Shown: positions 8,425 through 19,879, counted from the stretch's first letter. The stretch: DNA of 64,000 nucleotides from Actinomadura terrae (GCF_022751215.1 NZ_JAICDG010000001.1:1736001-1800000); one strand, 5' to 3'. Translations and numbers: made by a program. The notes: generated by a model from the sequence alone, not told the origin.

Positions 8425-9237
8425 GTGATCGAGGCTCGTGACACAGGTTCCCCGCAGCAGGCCCCCGGCGAGGGCGGGCGGGACTTCTGGCCCGCAGACA
8501 AGCCCGGCCGCAAGCCGCCGAACCGGAAGCTCCTGTACGGCGGGGCCGCCGCGCTGGTCGCGGTGGTGGTCGCGATCGCCGCCGTGCTGCTGTTCGGCGG
8601 TGGCGGCGGGGACGGCGGCAAGGCGCCGCGCGACGTCCTGCCGACCGCCTACACGCCCGACTTCAGCGGCGAGGGCTTCACCGCGATCGCCAAGCGCCAG
8701 GCCGACAAGCGCCCGGTCGGCGAGGGCGAGGCGCTCGGCGGCGACGCCAAGAGCCTCACCTCGGGCAAGTACTCGTTCACGCTGGGCGCCTCCGACGTGA
8801 CCTCCGACTGCAAGAGCGCCACCTGGGGCGCACGGCTCCAGGGCGACCTCGCCAAGCTCGGCTGCTCGCAGATCGTGCGCGGCGCCTACGTCAGCTCCGA
8901 CAAGAAGTACGTGGGCCAGTTCATCGCGATCAACATGGCGGACGAGGAGGGCGTGAAGCAGATCCAGCGCGACCTCGACCGGGCCACCGGCGCGGGCTGG
9001 GTGCGGCCGCTGAACCCGCCCGGCGTCCCCGCGTTCGGCGCCGGGTTCAGCGCCGCCTACGCCAAGACCTACGGCCACTACGCCGTGATCACGTGGGTGG
9101 AGCGGGCCGGCGGCGTCCAGCCCGCCTCGCTCAACGAGATGATCGACGTGAGCCTGGTGATCGAGAAGCCCGCCGACTTCGTGTGGGGACGCCTCGACCT
9201 GGCCGGAGGCGGGACCGGCGGCGGGAAGCGGCCGTGA
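8425..9237 (+). CDS. Single-pass membrane protein, unknown function (paralogue 1)
   Basis: Function not recognised. The 270-residue protein has a 32-residue hydrophilic N terminus rich in Pro and Gly, one transmembrane segment (about residues 35-56), a Gly linker and an extracytoplasmic domain. That domain has two cysteines in DCKSATWGARLQGDLAKLGCSQ, probably a disulfide, then GWVRPL and GHYAVITWVER. The same pattern occurs in the next gene, so the two are tandem paralogues. GTG lies seven bases after TAAGCT (8412-8417), a leaderless arrangement. Confidence 0.75.
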   Translation: MIEARDTGSPQQAPGEGGRDFWPADKPGRKPPNRKLLYGGAAALVAVVVAIAAVLLFGGGGGDGGKAPRDVLPTAYTPDFSGEGFTAIAKRQADKRPVGEGEALGGDAKSLTSGKYSFTLGASDVTSDCKSATWGARLQGDLAKLGCSQIVRGAYVSSDKKYVGQFIAINMADEEGVKQIQRDLDRATGAGWVRPLNPPGVPAFGAGFSAAYAKTYGHYAVITWVERAGGVQPASLNEMIDVSLVIEKPADFVWGRLDLAGGGTGGGKRP

Positions 9238-9301
9238 CCCGGCGGCGCCCGCCGGCGCGGCCTCGCCCGGCACGTCCCCGCGGGTTGTAGTCTGCGCCGT
9301 C

Positions 9302-10462
9302 GTGGATGCCGATGACCCGGGCCGCCGCAAGGGCGGTCCCCGCCGAGCCCCCGCGAGCCGTTCCGGCCGGGGGCGGGCGGCCCCGCGCCGGACGTCCGGC
9401 CGGTCCGCCCCGTCCCGTGGCGCCGGGCAGGGACGCCCCGCCCGGCGGCCCCGTCCCGCCTCGCGCCCCGAGGCCGCCCGTCCCGAGGTCCCCTACCAGG
9501 ACCCCGCCGGCTACGAGGCGTCCTACGACGGGGCCTACCAGGGTCAGGACCCGGCCTACCAGGAGCCCGCGTACGCCGAGGTGACACGGGAGCCGCGGGA
9601 GCCGCGGCGACCCGCCAAGGGCCGGAAACGCCCGGCCGGACGCGGGGGCTCCCGCACCCCCCGGCGGAGCGACGTCCCCGGCGACGCCCCCGGACAGGCC
9701 GGGCGTCCGCGCGCCGCGTTCGGGGCCCGCGCCTACTTCGGTGCCGCCGGCGCGCTCGGCGCCGTCGTGATCGTCGGGCTGGGCGCGGTGCTGCTGCTGC
9801 GCGGCGGCGACGACCCGGTCGCGAGCCGCGCGCCCGCCGCGATCATCGGCCGGCCCGCCGGGAGCGGGTCCTCGCCGACGTCCTACTCCAGCTCGCCCAC
9901 CTCCGCCGCCTACGCGGGCATCGCCGCGCGTACGTCCGACACGAGGCCCCTGACGGCCGGGGAGGCGTTTCCGTCCTCAGCAGCCACAATTTCGGTACCT
10001 GACAGTGATGTGAAAATGACTCTGCGCGCCAAACGGCTGGACGGCGACTGCGCCGCCGCAGTCTGGGGCGCCACGGTCGCCGCCGATCTGCGGCGCGGCG
10101 GCTGCACGCAGGCGGCGCGCGGCCTGTACGCGAGCACCGGCCAGGGCGGGCGCGGCTACGCCATGGCCGTCGCGGTGTTCAACCTGGCCGGATCCGCCGA
10201 CGCGGACCGCTTCGTGGGGCTGCTCGACCGCACCCGCGGCGGCGGTTTCGTCCGGCCGCTGGAGGCGACCGGGCCGCTCGCCTCGTTCGGGCGGGGCTTC
10301 GGGATGGCGCGGGGCCTCGCGATGGGCCACTTCGCGGTCGTGTCCTGGGCGCAGCGGCTGGACGGCGGCGGCGACGAGCGCGACGAGACGCTGCTGTCGC
10401 TGCTGATCGAGGGCGGCAAGGCCCCGGCGGTCCTCGGCCGCGCGGCACGCGCCGCCCACTGA
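9302..10462 (+). CDS. Single-pass membrane protein, unknown function (paralogue 2)
   Basis: Homologue of the preceding gene with a much longer cytoplasmic N terminus: about 140 residues rich in Arg, Pro, Gly and Ala, with PAYQEPAY-type tyrosine/proline repeats. A transmembrane segment near residues 143-162 and a domain with DCAAAVWGATVAADLRRGGCTQ, GGFVRPL and GHFAVVSWAQR follow. The matching cysteines and terminal motifs indicate a shared extracytoplasmic fold. GTG lies eight bases after TAGTCT (9288-9293). The basic disordered tail could bind acidic partners, but this is speculation. Confidence 0.75.
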   Translation: MDADDPGRRKGGPRRAPASRSGRGRAAPRRTSGRSAPSRGAGQGRPARRPRPASRPEAARPEVPYQDPAGYEASYDGAYQGQDPAYQEPAYAEVTREPREPRRPAKGRKRPAGRGGSRTPRRSDVPGDAPGQAGRPRAAFGARAYFGAAGALGAVVIVGLGAVLLLRGGDDPVASRAPAAIIGRPAGSGSSPTSYSSSPTSAAYAGIAARTSDTRPLTAGEAFPSSAATISVPDSDVKMTLRAKRLDGDCAAAVWGATVAADLRRGGCTQAARGLYASTGQGGRGYAMAVAVFNLAGSADADRFVGLLDRTRGGGFVRPLEATGPLASFGRGFGMARGLAMGHFAVVSWAQRLDGGGDERDETLLSLLIEGGKAPAVLGRAARAAH

Positions 10463-10761
10463 CCCGGCCCCCGGCGGCACGCTCCTCGGCAACTCTCTGG
10501 CCTCCGCCGGTAAACATCTCGCCCCGGTGATGATTTTCACCGAGGTCAGATGCCCTGTCCCGCGGGCCCGTCCGGCTATCCTGGTCTAAACCACTCAGAG
10601 ATGTCGCACAGCCGATGAGCGCGGAGAAGTTTCGCGATCCGGTGTAGTCGGGCATGATCCCGGCAGTGCTGTAATGTCATCTCACCGCAGCAGGGCCAAC
10701 GTCGTCCCGGTCTGCACTGACATCGAAGCAGTGAACCGACACGACGACGACGGGAGGGTCG
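10463..10761. promoter_or_regulatory. Region upstream of gltB
   Basis: This 299-bp gap is less GC-rich than its surroundings and presumably holds the gltBD promoter. The only clear element is an inverted repeat CGGTGA-N6-TCACCG at 10525-10542, which could be an operator. GGGAGGG just before 10762 is the gltB ribosome-binding site. I could not identify a convincing nitrogen-regulator box. Confidence 0.4.
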
Positions 10762-13700
10762 ATGGCTTCTGCTGCCCTCACACCACCGGGCCGCCCCCAT
10801 TCCCAGGGGCTCTACGACCCGGCGAACGAGCACGACGCATGCGGCGTCGGCATCGTCGCCGACCTGCACGGACGCAAGAGCCACGACATCGTCCAGAACG
10901 CCCTGACCGTCCTGCGGAACCTGGACCACCGCGGGGCCGTCGGCGCCGAGCCCGACGACGGCGACGGCGTCGGCATCCTCGTCCAGATCCCCGACGCGTT
11001 CCTGCGCGAGGTCTGCGGCTTCGCGCTGCCCGAGCCCGGCCGGTACGCCGCGGGCATGGCGTTCCTGCCCACCGGCGCCGACGAGCGCGCGGCCGCCGTC
11101 GCGCGGGTGGAGGCGCTCTGCGCGGAGGAGGGCCTCGCGGTCCTCGGCTGGCGCGAGCTGCCCTACGACCCCGAGTACACCGGCCCCGCCGCGCGCCGCG
11201 TCATGCCGCACTTCGCCCAGCTCTTCGTCGCGCCCGCCCCCGGCGGCCCGCACGAGGGCAAGGCGGGCCTGGAACTGGACCGTGCCGTCTTCTGCATGCG
11301 CGAGCGCGCCGAGCAGGACGCGCCGGTGTACTTCCCGAGCCTGTCCAGCCGGACGATGGTCTACAAGGGGATGCTGACCACCCCGCAGCTCCAGCCGTTC
11401 TTCCCCGACCTGTCCGACCCCCGGTTCACCAGCGCGATCGCGCTGGTCCACTCGCGGTTCTCGACCAACACCTTCCCCGCGTGGGAGCTGGCCCACCCGT
11501 ACCGGTTCATCGCCCACAACGGCGAGATCAACACGGTGCGCGGCAACCGGAACTGGATGCGGGCCCGCGAGGCGCTGCTCGCCTCCGACCTGATCCCCGG
11601 CGACCTGTCCCGGATCTTCCCGGTGATCGACATCGAGGCGAGCGACACCGCCTCCTTCGACGAGTGCCTGGAGCTGCTGCACCTGGGCGGCCGGTCGCTG
11701 CCGCACGCGGTGCTGATGATGATCCCCGAGGCGTGGGAGAACCACGCCGAGATGGACGCCGAGCGCCGCGCGTTCTACGAGTTCCACTCGACGCTCATGG
11801 AGGCGTGGGACGGCCCGGCCAGCGTCAGCTTCACCGACGGGACGCTCGCGGGCGCCGTCCTGGACCGCAACGGCCTGCGTCCCGGCCGCTACTGGGTGAC
11901 CGACGACGGCCTGGTCGTGCTGTCGAGCGAGGCCGGGGTGCTGGACATCCCGTCCGCCAAGGTCGTCCGCAAGGGCCGCCTCCAGCCCGGCAAGATCTTC
12001 CTGATCGACACCGAGGCGGGCCGGATCGTCGAGGACGACGAGGTCAAGGCGGAGCTGGCCGCCGAGCACCCCTACGGGCGGTGGCTGCACGAGGGCCTGG
12101 TCCGGTTCGAGGAGCTGCCGCAGCGCGAGCGGGAGATCCCGACGCACGAGACGCTCGTCAAGCGGCAGCAGACGTTCGGCTACACGCTCGAGGAGCAGCG
12201 CGTCATCCTCTCGCCGATGGCGCGGACGGGCGCGGAGCCCATCGGGTCGATGGGCACCGACACCCCGGTCGCCGTGCTCTCGCAGCGGCCGCGACTGCTG
12301 TTCGACTACTTCAAGCAGCTGTTCGCGCAGGTCACGAACCCGCCGCTGGACGCGATCCGCGAGGAGCTCGTCACCTCGCTCCAGTCGACGCTCGGGCCGG
12401 AGGGCAACCTGCTGGAGCCGGGCCCGGACTCGTGCCGGCGGCTCGTGCTGCCGACCCCGATCCTCGACAACGACGAGCTCTCCAAGATCATCCACATCGA
12501 CGACGAGGGGTCGCTGCCGCACCTGCACGCCCACGTCGTGCACGGCCTGTACGACGTCGCCGGCGGGGGAGCGGCGCTGGAGGCGCGCCTGGCGGAGATC
12601 AGCTCCGAGGTCAGCCGGGCCATCGAGGCCGGCGCGCGGATCATCGTGCTCTCGGACCGCGGCGCCGACTCCGCCCGCGCCGCGATCCCGTCGCTGCTGC
12701 TCACCGGCGCCGTCCACCACCACCTGATCCGGGAGAAGACCCGCACCCGGGTCGGCCTCGTGGTCGAGACCGGCGAGGCCCGCGAGTGCCACCACATGGC
12801 GCTGCTCATCGGGTACGGCGCGTCCGCGATCAACCCGTATTTGGCCATCGAGACCGTCGAGGACCTCGTGCGCGGCGGCGCGATCGAGGGCGTGGCGCCC
12901 GGACGGGCCGTCCGCAACCTCGTGAAGGCCTACGGCAAGGGCGTCCTGAAGGTCATGTCGAAGATGGGCGTGTCCACGGTCGCGTCCTACACCGGCGCGC
13001 AGATCTTCGAGGCGATCGGGCTCGGCGCGGACGTCGTGGCGCGCTGCTTCACCGGCACCACGTCCCGGCTCGGCGGCGTCGGCTTCGACGTGCTCGCCCG
13101 CGAGGTCGCCGAGCGGCACCGCCGCGCCTACCCGGCGGGCGGCAACGAGCCCGCGCACCGCACGCTGGAGGTCGGCGGCGAGTACCAGTGGCGCCGCGAG
13201 GGCGAGCCGCACCTGTTCGATCCCGAGACGGTGTTCAAGCTCCAGCACGCGACCCGCACCCGCCGCTACGAGATCTTCAAGGAGTACACCTCCAAGGTCG
13301 ACTCGCAGGCCGGGCGGCTGATGACGCTGCGGGGCCTGTTCCGGCTCCGCGACGGCGAGCGGCCGCCGGTGCCGATCGAGGAGGTCGAGCCGGTCTCGGA
13401 GATCGTCAAGCGGTTCTCCACCGGCGCGATGTCCTACGGCTCGATCTCCGCCGAGGCGCACGAGACCCTCGCGATCGCGATGAACCGGCTCGGCGGCAAG
13501 TCCAACACCGGCGAGGGCGGGGAGGACCCGTCCCGCTTCGTCCCGGACGAGAACGGCGACCTGCGCCGCAGCGCGATCAAGCAGGTCGCCTCCGGCCGGT
13601 TCGGCGTCACCTCCGAGTACCTCACCAACGCCGACGACATCCAGATCAAGATGGCGCAGGGCGCCAAGCCCGGCGAGGGCGGCCAGCTGCCCGGCCACAA

Positions 13701-15321
13701 GGTCTACCCGTGGATCGCCAAGACCCGGCACTCCACGCCGGGCGTCGGGCTGATCTCGCCGCCGCCGCACCACGACATCTACTCGATCGAGGACCTCGCG
13801 CAGCTCATCCACGACCTGAAGAACGCGAACCCGGCGGCGCGGGTGCACGTCAAGCTCGTCTCCGAGGTCGGGGTCGGGACGGTCGCGGCCGGGGTGTCCA
13901 AGGCGCACGCCGACGTGGTGCTGATCTCCGGGCACGACGGCGGCACCGGCGCCTCGCCGCTGACCTCGCTCAAGCACGCGGGCGCGCCGTGGGAGCTCGG
14001 CCTCGCCGAGACCCAGCAGACGCTGCTGCTGAACGGGCTGCGCGACCGGATCGTCGTGCAGGCCGACGGACAGATGAAGACCGGCCGGGACGTCGTCGTC
14101 GCGGCGCTGCTCGGCGCCGAGGAGTTCGGCTTCGCGACCGCGCCGCTCGTGGTGTCGGGCTGCGTGATGATGCGGGTCTGCCACCTCGACACCTGCCCGG
14201 TCGGCGTCGCGACGCAGAACCCCGTCCTGCGCGAGCGGTTCGCCGGGAAGCCGGAGTTCGTCGTCAACTTCTTCGAGTTCGTCGCCGAGGAGGTCCGCGA
14301 GTACCTCGCGGCGCTCGGGTTCCGGACGCTGGAGGAGGCGGTCGGGCGCGTCGAGATGCTCGACACGCAGGAGGCCGTCGAGCACTGGAAGGCGGCCGGG
14401 CTCGACCTCGCCCCGATCCTGCACGCGCCCGTGCGGGCGCCGGGCGCGGCGCTGCACCGCGTCGCCGAGCAGGACCACGGGCTGGAGAAGGCCCTGGACA
14501 ACACGCTGATCCAGCTCGCCGAGGGCGCGATCTCGTTCGGCGACCCGGTGCGGCTGGAGCTGCCGATCCGCAACGTCAACCGGACGGTCGGGACGATGCT
14601 CGGCCACGAGGTGACCCGCACCTGGGGCGGCGGCGGGCTGCCCGACGACACCATCGACGTCACCTTCACCGGCTCGGCGGGCAACTCCTTCGGCGCGTTC
14701 GTGCCGCGCGGAATCACGCTGCGGCTCGTCGGCGACGCCAACGACTACGTCGGGAAGGGCCTGTCGGGCGGGCGGCTGACGCTGCGCCCGCACCCGGGCT
14801 CGGCGTTCGCGGCCGAGGAGCAGATCATCGGCGGCAACGTCATCCTGTACGGCGCGACCTCGGGCGAGCTGTTCGCGCGGGGCGTCGTCGGCGAGCGGTT
14901 CTGCGTCCGCAACTCCGGCGCGACCGCCGTCGTCGAGGGCGTCGGCGACCACGCCTGCGAGTACATGACCGGCGGCCGCGCGGTCATCCTCGGCCGGACG
15001 GGGCGCAACCTCGCGGCGGGCATGTCCGGCGGGATCGCCTACGTCCTGGACCTCGTGCCCGAGCGGGTCAACGGCGAGATGGTCGACCTGGAGCCGCTCG
15101 ACGAGGCCGACCTGGAGTTCGTCCGGACGCTGACGGCGCGGCACCTCACCGAGACCGGCTCGCGGGTCGCGGCGCGGCTGCTCGCCGACTGGGACACCGC
15201 CGCGCTCCGCTTCACCAAGATCATGCCGCGTGACTACCGGCGCGTCCTGGACGCGATGGCCCGGGCCGAGGCCGAGGGACGCGACGTCGACGAGGCGGTC
15301 ATGGCCGCCGCGCAGAGCTGA
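10762..15321 (+). CDS. gltB: Glutamate synthase large subunit
   Basis: Forms glutamate from glutamine and 2-oxoglutarate with GltD and NADPH. The 1519-residue length is typical. Residues 1-26 are a propeptide, with Cys27 in HDACGVG as the expected N-terminal nucleophile of the amidotransferase domain. The central domain, the FMN-binding synthase domain ([15 protein letters not shown]) and the C-terminal helix domain ([23 protein letters not shown]) follow. The 3Fe-4S cysteines lie near residue 1135 in [23 protein letters not shown] ribosome-binding site precedes the ATG. gltD starts 15 bases downstream. Confidence 0.98.
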   Translation: MASAALTPPGRPHSQGLYDPANEHDACGVGIVADLHGRKSHDIVQNALTVLRNLDHRGAVGAEPDDGDGVGILVQIPDAFLREVCGFALPEPGRYAAGMAFLPTGADERAAAVARVEALCAEEGLAVLGWRELPYDPEYTGPAARRVMPHFAQLFVAPAPGGPHEGKAGLELDRAVFCMRERAEQDAPVYFPSLSSRTMVYKGMLTTPQLQPFFPDLSDPRFTSAIALVHSRFSTNTFPAWELAHPYRFIAHNGEINTVRGNRNWMRAREALLASDLIPGDLSRIFPVIDIEASDTASFDECLELLHLGGRSLPHAVLMMIPEAWENHAEMDAERRAFYEFHSTLMEAWDGPASVSFTDGTLAGAVLDRNGLRPGRYWVTDDGLVVLSSEAGVLDIPSAKVVRKGRLQPGKIFLIDTEAGRIVEDDEVKAELAAEHPYGRWLHEGLVRFEELPQREREIPTHETLVKRQQTFGYTLEEQRVILSPMARTGAEPIGSMGTDTPVAVLSQRPRLLFDYFKQLFAQVTNPPLDAIREELVTSLQSTLGPEGNLLEPGPDSCRRLVLPTPILDNDELSKIIHIDDEGSLPHLHAHVVHGLYDVAGGGAALEARLAEISSEVSRAIEAGARIIVLSDRGADSARAAIPSLLLTGAVHHHLIREKTRTRVGLVVETGEARECHHMALLIGYGASAINPYLAIETVEDLVRGGAIEGVAPGRAVRNLVKAYGKGVLKVMSKMGVSTVASYTGAQIFEAIGLGADVVARCFTGTTSRLGGVGFDVLAREVAERHRRAYPAGGNEPAHRTLEVGGEYQWRREGEPHLFDPETVFKLQHATRTRRYEIFKEYTSKVDSQAGRLMTLRGLFRLRDGERPPVPIEEVEPVSEIVKRFSTGAMSYGSISAEAHETLAIAMNRLGGKSNTGEGGEDPSRFVPDENGDLRRSAIKQVASGRFGVTSEYLTNADDIQIKMAQGAKPGEGGQLPGHKVYPWIAKTRHSTPGVGLISPPPHHDIYSIEDLAQLIHDLKNANPAARVHVKLVSEVGVGTVAAGVSKAHADVVLISGHDGGTGASPLTSLKHAGAPWELGLAETQQTLLLNGLRDRIVVQADGQMKTGRDVVVAALLGAEEFGFATAPLVVSGCVMMRVCHLDTCPVGVATQNPVLRERFAGKPEFVVNFFEFVAEEVREYLAALGFRTLEEAVGRVEMLDTQEAVEHWKAAGLDLAPILHAPVRAPGAALHRVAEQDHGLEKALDNTLIQLAEGAISFGDPVRLELPIRNVNRTVGTMLGHEVTRTWGGGGLPDDTIDVTFTGSAGNSFGAFVPRGITLRLVGDANDYVGKGLSGGRLTLRPHPGSAFAAEEQIIGGNVILYGATSGELFARGVVGERFCVRNSGATAVVEGVGDHACEYMTGGRAVILGRTGRNLAAGMSGGIAYVLDLVPERVNGEMVDLEPLDEADLEFVRTLTARHLTETGSRVAARLLADWDTAALRFTKIMPRDYRRVLDAMARAEAEGRDVDEAVMAAAQS

Positions 15322-15336
15322 GAGGGGGATCCGCAC

Positions 15337-16800
15337 ATGGCCGACCCGAAGGGTTTCCTGACCGCGGGGCGGGAGCTGCCGAAGCGCCGCCCGGTCGACG
15401 TCCGCATCCGGAGCTGGTCGGAGGTCTACGAGGACTTCGGCACCGACCGGCTGGAGCGGCAGGCGAGCCGCTGCATGGACTGCGGCATCCCGTTCTGCCA
15501 CCAGGGCTGCCCGCTCGGCAACCTCATCCCCGAGTGGAACGACCTCGTCTACCGCAAGGACTGGCACGAGGCGGTCGAGCGGCTGCACGCCACCAACAAC
15601 TTCCCGGAGTTCACCGGGAGGCTGTGCCCCGCCCCGTGCGAGAGCGCCTGCGTCCTCGGCATCAACCAGGACCCGGTGACGATCAAGCGGGTCGAGGTCG
15701 AGATCATCGACCGGGCGTTCGCCGAGGGCTGGGTGCGGCCGCGCCCGCCCGCGGTGAAGACCGGTAAGAAGGTCGCGGTCGTCGGCTCCGGGCCCGCCGG
15801 GCTCGCCGCCGCGCAGCAGCTCACCCGCGCCGGGCACGACGTCACGGTGTACGAGCGCGCCGACCGGATCGGCGGCCTGCTGCGCTACGGCATCCCCGAG
15901 TTCAAGATGGAGAAGCGGCACCTGGACCGCCGGCTCGCGCAGATGCGCGCCGAGGGCACCGTGTTCCGGACGTCGGTGGACGTCGGCGTGGACGTGACCG
16001 CGGACGAGCTGCGCGCGTCCCACGACGCCGTCGTCCTCGCGGGCGGCGCCACCGTCTGGCGCGACCTGTCCGTCCCCGGACGGGAGCTGAACGGCGTCCA
16101 CCAGGCGATGGAGTACCTGCCGCCGTCCAACCGGGCGCAGGAGGGCGACTTCGCCGAGTCGCCGATCTCCGCCAAGGGCAAGCACGTCGTGGTGATCGGC
16201 GGCGGCGACACCGGGGCCGACTGCGTCGGCACCGCGATCCGGCAGGGCGCCGCGTCGGTGACCCAGCTGGAGATCATGCCGAGGCCGCCGGAGGCCCGGC
16301 CCGACGCCCAGCCGTGGCCGACCTACCCGATGCTGTTCAAGATGGAGAGCGCCCACGAGGAGCTCGCCGGGCTCGGCGGCGACCGCGTGTACGCGGTGTC
16401 CACGACGGAGTTCGTGGGCGACGCCGACGGCAACGTGCGCGGGCTGCGGCTCGTCGAGGTCGGCGGCCCGCAGACCGGGTTCAAGCCGATCGAGGGCACC
16501 GAGCGGGAGATCCCGGCCGAGCTGGTCACGCTCGCGATGGGCTTCCTCGGCCCGCAGCGCGAGGGGCTGCTCGACCAGCTCGGCGTCGAGCTGGACCAGC
16601 GCGGCAACGTCGTCCGCGACGCCGACTACCGGACGTCGGTGGACGGCGTGTTCGCCGCCGGCGACATGGGCCGCGGCCAGTCGCTGATCGTCTGGGCGAT
16701 CGCCGAGGGCCGCGCCGCCGCGCACGGCGTCGACGTCCACCTCAGCGGGGAGACGGCACTGCCGTACCCGATCCCGCCGACGGCGCGACCCCTCGCCTGA
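15337..16800 (+). CDS. gltD: Glutamate synthase small subunit
   Basis: NADPH-oxidising flavoprotein that feeds electrons to GltB. The 487-residue protein has an N-terminal iron-sulfur region ([17 protein letters not shown], then CPAPCESAC), an FAD-binding [13 protein letters not shown] near residue 150, an NADPH-binding GGGDTGADC near residue 288, and [17 protein letters not shown] near the end. AGAGGGGG precedes the ATG. It is co-transcribed with gltB and followed by a strong hairpin. Confidence 0.97.
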   Translation: MADPKGFLTAGRELPKRRPVDVRIRSWSEVYEDFGTDRLERQASRCMDCGIPFCHQGCPLGNLIPEWNDLVYRKDWHEAVERLHATNNFPEFTGRLCPAPCESACVLGINQDPVTIKRVEVEIIDRAFAEGWVRPRPPAVKTGKKVAVVGSGPAGLAAAQQLTRAGHDVTVYERADRIGGLLRYGIPEFKMEKRHLDRRLAQMRAEGTVFRTSVDVGVDVTADELRASHDAVVLAGGATVWRDLSVPGRELNGVHQAMEYLPPSNRAQEGDFAESPISAKGKHVVVIGGGDTGADCVGTAIRQGAASVTQLEIMPRPPEARPDAQPWPTYPMLFKMESAHEELAGLGGDRVYAVSTTEFVGDADGNVRGLRLVEVGGPQTGFKPIEGTEREIPAELVTLAMGFLGPQREGLLDQLGVELDQRGNVVRDADYRTSVDGVFAAGDMGRGQSLIVWAIAEGRAAAHGVDVHLSGETALPYPIPPTARPLA

Positions 16801-16818
16801 CCGCCTGTTCGTGGAGAC

Positions 16819-16851
16819 CGGCCGGGCGCCCCGACGCGGGGCGCCCGGCCG
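16819..16851 (+). terminator. gltBD terminator hairpin
   Basis: Perfect 14-bp stem (arms 16819-16832 and 16838-16851) with a five-base loop, beginning 18 bases after the gltD stop and followed by TTCG. Confidence 0.75.
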
Positions 16852-16873
16852 TTCGCTGTGCGAACATCGGGGG

Positions 16874-17284
16874 ATGGGGGACGGGCCGGACATCGCGGTA
16901 CTGCGCCAGCTGCGGCTGGCCAAGGACGCCATGGACCGCGACTGGGCCGAGCCCCTCGACGTCGCCGCCGTCGCCGCGCGCGCCGGGTACTCGCCCTACC
17001 ACTTCGTCCGGCTGTTCCGCGCCGTCTACGGGGAGACGCCCGGCCGCTACCTCGCCCGGCGCCGCATCGAGCGCTCCAAGGACCTGCTCCGCTCGGCCGA
17101 CCTGACCGTCACCGAGATCTGCATGCGGGTCGGGTTCAGCAGCCTCGGCACGTTCTGCACCCGGTTCAAGCAGATGGAGGGGATGACGCCCACGCAGTTC
17201 CGCGCGGGCGCCCGCCGCACCGTGCCCGATCCCGTGCCCGGCTGCTTCGTCATGTTCTGGGCGGGCGGCTTCCGGGCCGGATAG
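16874..17284 (+). CDS. AraC-family DNA-binding protein, short
   Basis: Transcription regulator of 136 residues that is almost entirely the double helix-turn-helix AraC domain: [45 protein letters not shown] and then [29 protein letters not shown]. There is no N-terminal ligand-binding domain. Upstream GTG or ATG codons would run into the gltD terminator, so ATG 16874, right after CGGGGG, is preferred. The VOC-family gene begins 111 bases downstream; AraC/VOC pairs of this kind are common in actinomycetes and the VOC gene is the likely target. Confidence 0.88.
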   Translation: MGDGPDIAVLRQLRLAKDAMDRDWAEPLDVAAVAARAGYSPYHFVRLFRAVYGETPGRYLARRRIERSKDLLRSADLTVTEICMRVGFSSLGTFCTRFKQMEGMTPTQFRAGARRTVPDPVPGCFVMFWAGGFRAG

Positions 17285-17395
17285 CGGTTTCCGGAGGGGC
17301 CGGTAGCAATTTTGAAGAAGTCCGGCCGTCGCCGCGGGACCTAGCGTGACCAGCCGGGGAACCTCCCCGATCACGTCCGCGAAGGGAGCACGCAC

Positions 17396-17845
17396 ATGAT
17401 CACCGCGCTCGGCCTGGCCACCGTCTGGGTGCTCGACCAGGACTCGGCCCTGGAGTTCTTCACCGGCAAGCTCGGACTGGAGGTCCGCGACGACCGGACC
17501 CTCGGCGAGGGCGGGATGCGCTGGGTCACCGTCGGCGCCAAGGACCAGCCCGACCTGAGGATCGCGCTGATGGTCCCCGGCCCGCCGTCGATGGACCCCG
17601 CCTCCGCCGAGCAGTTCAAGGCGCTGCTCGCCAAGGGCGTCCTCGGCGCGGGGGCGTTCACCACCGGCGACTGCCGGGCCGCCTACGAGGAGCTGTCGGC
17701 GAAGGGCGTCACGTTCGTGCAGCGGCCCGAACGCCGCCCCTACGGGATCGAGGCCATCTTCCGCGACGACTCGGGCAACTGGTTCAGCCTCACCCAGCGG
17801 TTCGAGGCGCTGGACGAGTCCGCGCCCTGGTCCGGCTGCGCCTGA
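17396..17845 (+). CDS. VOC (glyoxalase/bleomycin-resistance) family protein
   Basis: Protein of 149 residues with the vicinal-oxygen-chelate fold: VWVLDQDSALEFFTGKLGLEVRDD at the N terminus and the repeat module YEELSAKGVTFVQ...YGIEAIFRDDSGNWFSLTQ. Possible roles include a glyoxalase-like lyase or a resistance/binding protein; the substrate cannot be inferred. GAAGGGAG precedes the ATG and a TAGCGT -10 candidate is at 17342-17347. Confidence 0.88.
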   Translation: MITALGLATVWVLDQDSALEFFTGKLGLEVRDDRTLGEGGMRWVTVGAKDQPDLRIALMVPGPPSMDPASAEQFKALLAKGVLGAGAFTTGDCRAAYEELSAKGVTFVQRPERRPYGIEAIFRDDSGNWFSLTQRFEALDESAPWSGCA

Positions 17846-17971
17846 GGCGGTCCGGCCGCGCCTGAGGCGGGCGCCGGAAAAGCAGGGGTTTCGCGCGTTC
17901 CGTCCCGCTACGATTTCGGCACCCCGAAGATCGTTCCGCCTCGCGGGACCCGGTAGCGATGAGAACCCCCT

Positions 17972-19879
17972 GTGAAAACCACCTTACGGGCCGTTGTGGC
18001 CATCGCCCTGCTCGCGGGCTACTACCTGCTCACCTTCGCCGTGTTCGCGGTCGCCGGACTGGCGGTCTACCTGATGGTCCGCGCCCCCGGCCTCGCCACG
18101 ATCAAGATCGGTCTGGGCATGCTCGTGGTGTCGGTGCCGCTGCTCGGCGCGCTGGTCAAGGCGGCGCGGCACCGCCCCGAGCCGCCCGGCGGCCTGCCCG
18201 CCGGACGCGCCGAGGAGCCCGCGCTGTGGGCCGCGATCGACGAGCTGGCCGGGCGGATCGGCACCCGCCCGCCCGACGAGGTCCGGTTCGTCCCGGACGT
18301 GAACGCCGCGGTGAGCGAGGAGACCCGCTGGTTCGGCCTCACCGCCCGCCGCCGCCACATGATCATCGGTGTGCCGCTGGTCGAGGCGCTCACGGTCGCG
18401 CAGCTCCGCGCCGTCCTCGGGCACGAGCTCGGCCACTACGGCGGGCGGCACACCCGGCTCGGCGGCATCACCTACCGGGGCTCGGTCGCGCTGGAGCGCA
18501 CGCTCGGCGCGCTGGAGGGCGGCGCCGGGATCGGCGCCGTGCTGGAGCGGGTCTTCACGGGCTACGCGAAGCTCTACTTCCGGGTGTCGCAGGCGGTGCG
18601 GCGCACCCAGGAGATCGAGGCCGACCGGTACATGGTCGAGCTGTCGGGACGGGAGGCCGCCGCGGCCGCGCTCCGGTCCGTCCGCGTGACCGCCGCCGCC
18701 TGGGACTTCTTCCTGGACCGCCTCGCCGCGCCCGGCACCCGCTACGGCCTGGTCCCCGCCGACCTGCTCGGCGGGTTCCGGTCGCTGCTCGCCGAACCGT
18801 CCCGCCGCGCCGAACTGCGCCGAGTGCTGGACGAGCCGGAGCGGCGCGACCCTTACGACTCGCACCCGACCCTCGCCGAACGGCTCACCGCGATCGCCGC
18901 CTGCCCCGAACCCGCCGGGCTCATCCCCGACGACCGTCCCGCGACCGCTCTCCTCGCCGACCCCGCCGCCCTCGGCGAACGGCTCGGCGCCGCGATGTTC
19001 GGCGGCGGTGCCACCGCGCTCGGCTGGGACGACCTCGCCGCCCGCACCGCCCGGCTCCAGGCCGACGAGGCCGCGCTGGACCTGCTCGCCGCCGCCGAAC
19101 GCGCCGGGGGCACGCCCTCCGCGACGCTCGGGACGGTCCTCGCCGACCTGGAGCGCGGCGCGGGCCCGGCGCTGGGCCGGGACCTGTCCGGCGGCACCCG
19201 CGACCGGCCCGAGGCGCTCGTCGGCCACCTGCGCGCGCTCGTCTCCTCCGCGCTCCAGGCGTCCGGACGGGTCGCCGCGCGGTTCTCCTGGGCGGGCGAC
19301 CCCGTCACGCTCACCGGCCCGGACGGCACCGTGATCGACCTGGAGGCCGTCGTCCCCGACGGGTTCGGCCCCGCGCAGGTCCCGGTGCTCCGCGCCTGGC
19401 TCGGCGAATGGGGAGTGGACCCCGCCTACCGCCCCGAACCGCCCGGCCGAGCCGCCGTGGACCTCGTCGGCGTCCTGTACGGGGTCGAGGAGGGCGGCGC
19501 CTTCTACGACGCGCTCGTCCTGGACGTCGGCGTGCTGTTCGTGCGGATCTCGACGACGGAGGCGATGCGCGGCGGCGTGTCCGCCCTGCCGGTCCGGGAG
19601 CGGATCGGGCGGCTCCTCGACAGCACACCCCGTGAGCTGCTCGAACGCGACGGAAGCTGGCTCCTGGACCGGGACGCCGTCCTCCAGGCGACGTTCTGGG
19701 CCAAGAAGGACCGGTGGGCCGTCCGCCTCCTCGTCCGCCGCACCGAGGACGACGGCACCGTCCACGAGGGGCACGTCCGGATCGGCGGCAAGCCGCCCTG
19801 CACTGACCTGGCGGAGGCGCAGCGCGCGCTGCGGGTGGTGTTCGGGTCGCGCGTCCAGTGGTCGGACGCCAAGGTGTGA
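17972..19879 (+). CDS. M48-family membrane zinc metalloprotease
   Basis: Predicted membrane peptidase of 635 residues. Two transmembrane segments (about residues 8-60) precede the catalytic domain, with zinc motif HELGH at about residues 151-155 and the third ligand in EIEADRYMVEL near residue 214. This resembles HtpX/Ste24 proteases. The remaining 350-odd residues are unusually long for the family, with no further domain I recognise; they could bind substrate or partner proteins. The GTG start is the only one that retains the first hydrophobic segment. Confidence 0.87.
   Translation: MKTTLRAVVAIALLAGYYLLTFAVFAVAGLAVYLMVRAPGLATIKIGLGMLVVSVPLLGALVKAARHRPEPPGGLPAGRAEEPALWAAIDELAGRIGTRPPDEVRFVPDVNAAVSEETRWFGLTARRRHMIIGVPLVEALTVAQLRAVLGHELGHYGGRHTRLGGITYRGSVALERTLGALEGGAGIGAVLERVFTGYAKLYFRVSQAVRRTQEIEADRYMVELSGREAAAAALRSVRVTAAAWDFFLDRLAAPGTRYGLVPADLLGGFRSLLAEPSRRAELRRVLDEPERRDPYDSHPTLAERLTAIAACPEPAGLIPDDRPATALLADPAALGERLGAAMFGGGATALGWDDLAARTARLQADEAALDLLAAAERAGGTPSATLGTVLADLERGAGPALGRDLSGGTRDRPEALVGHLRALVSSALQASGRVAARFSWAGDPVTLTGPDGTVIDLEAVVPDGFGPAQVPVLRAWLGEWGVDPAYRPEPPGRAAVDLVGVLYGVEEGGAFYDALVLDVGVLFVRISTTEAMRGGVSALPVRERIGRLLDSTPRELLERDGSWLLDRDAVLQATFWAKKDRWAVRLLVRRTEDDGTVHEGHVRIGGKPPCTDLAEAQRALRVVFGSRVQWSDAKV

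Noticed and set aside
10525..10542. GlnR or other nitrogen-regulator site upstream of gltB.
   Set aside because: The inverted repeat does not match the nitrogen-regulator half-site spacing I know, so only a generic inverted repeat is reported.
10576..16932. Continuous minus-strand open frame of over 2100 codons opposite gltB/gltD.
   Set aside because: It mirrors the codon-position GC bias of gltBD, is low-complexity and rich in Arg, Ala and Val, and has no motif or start context. gltB and gltD are unambiguous.
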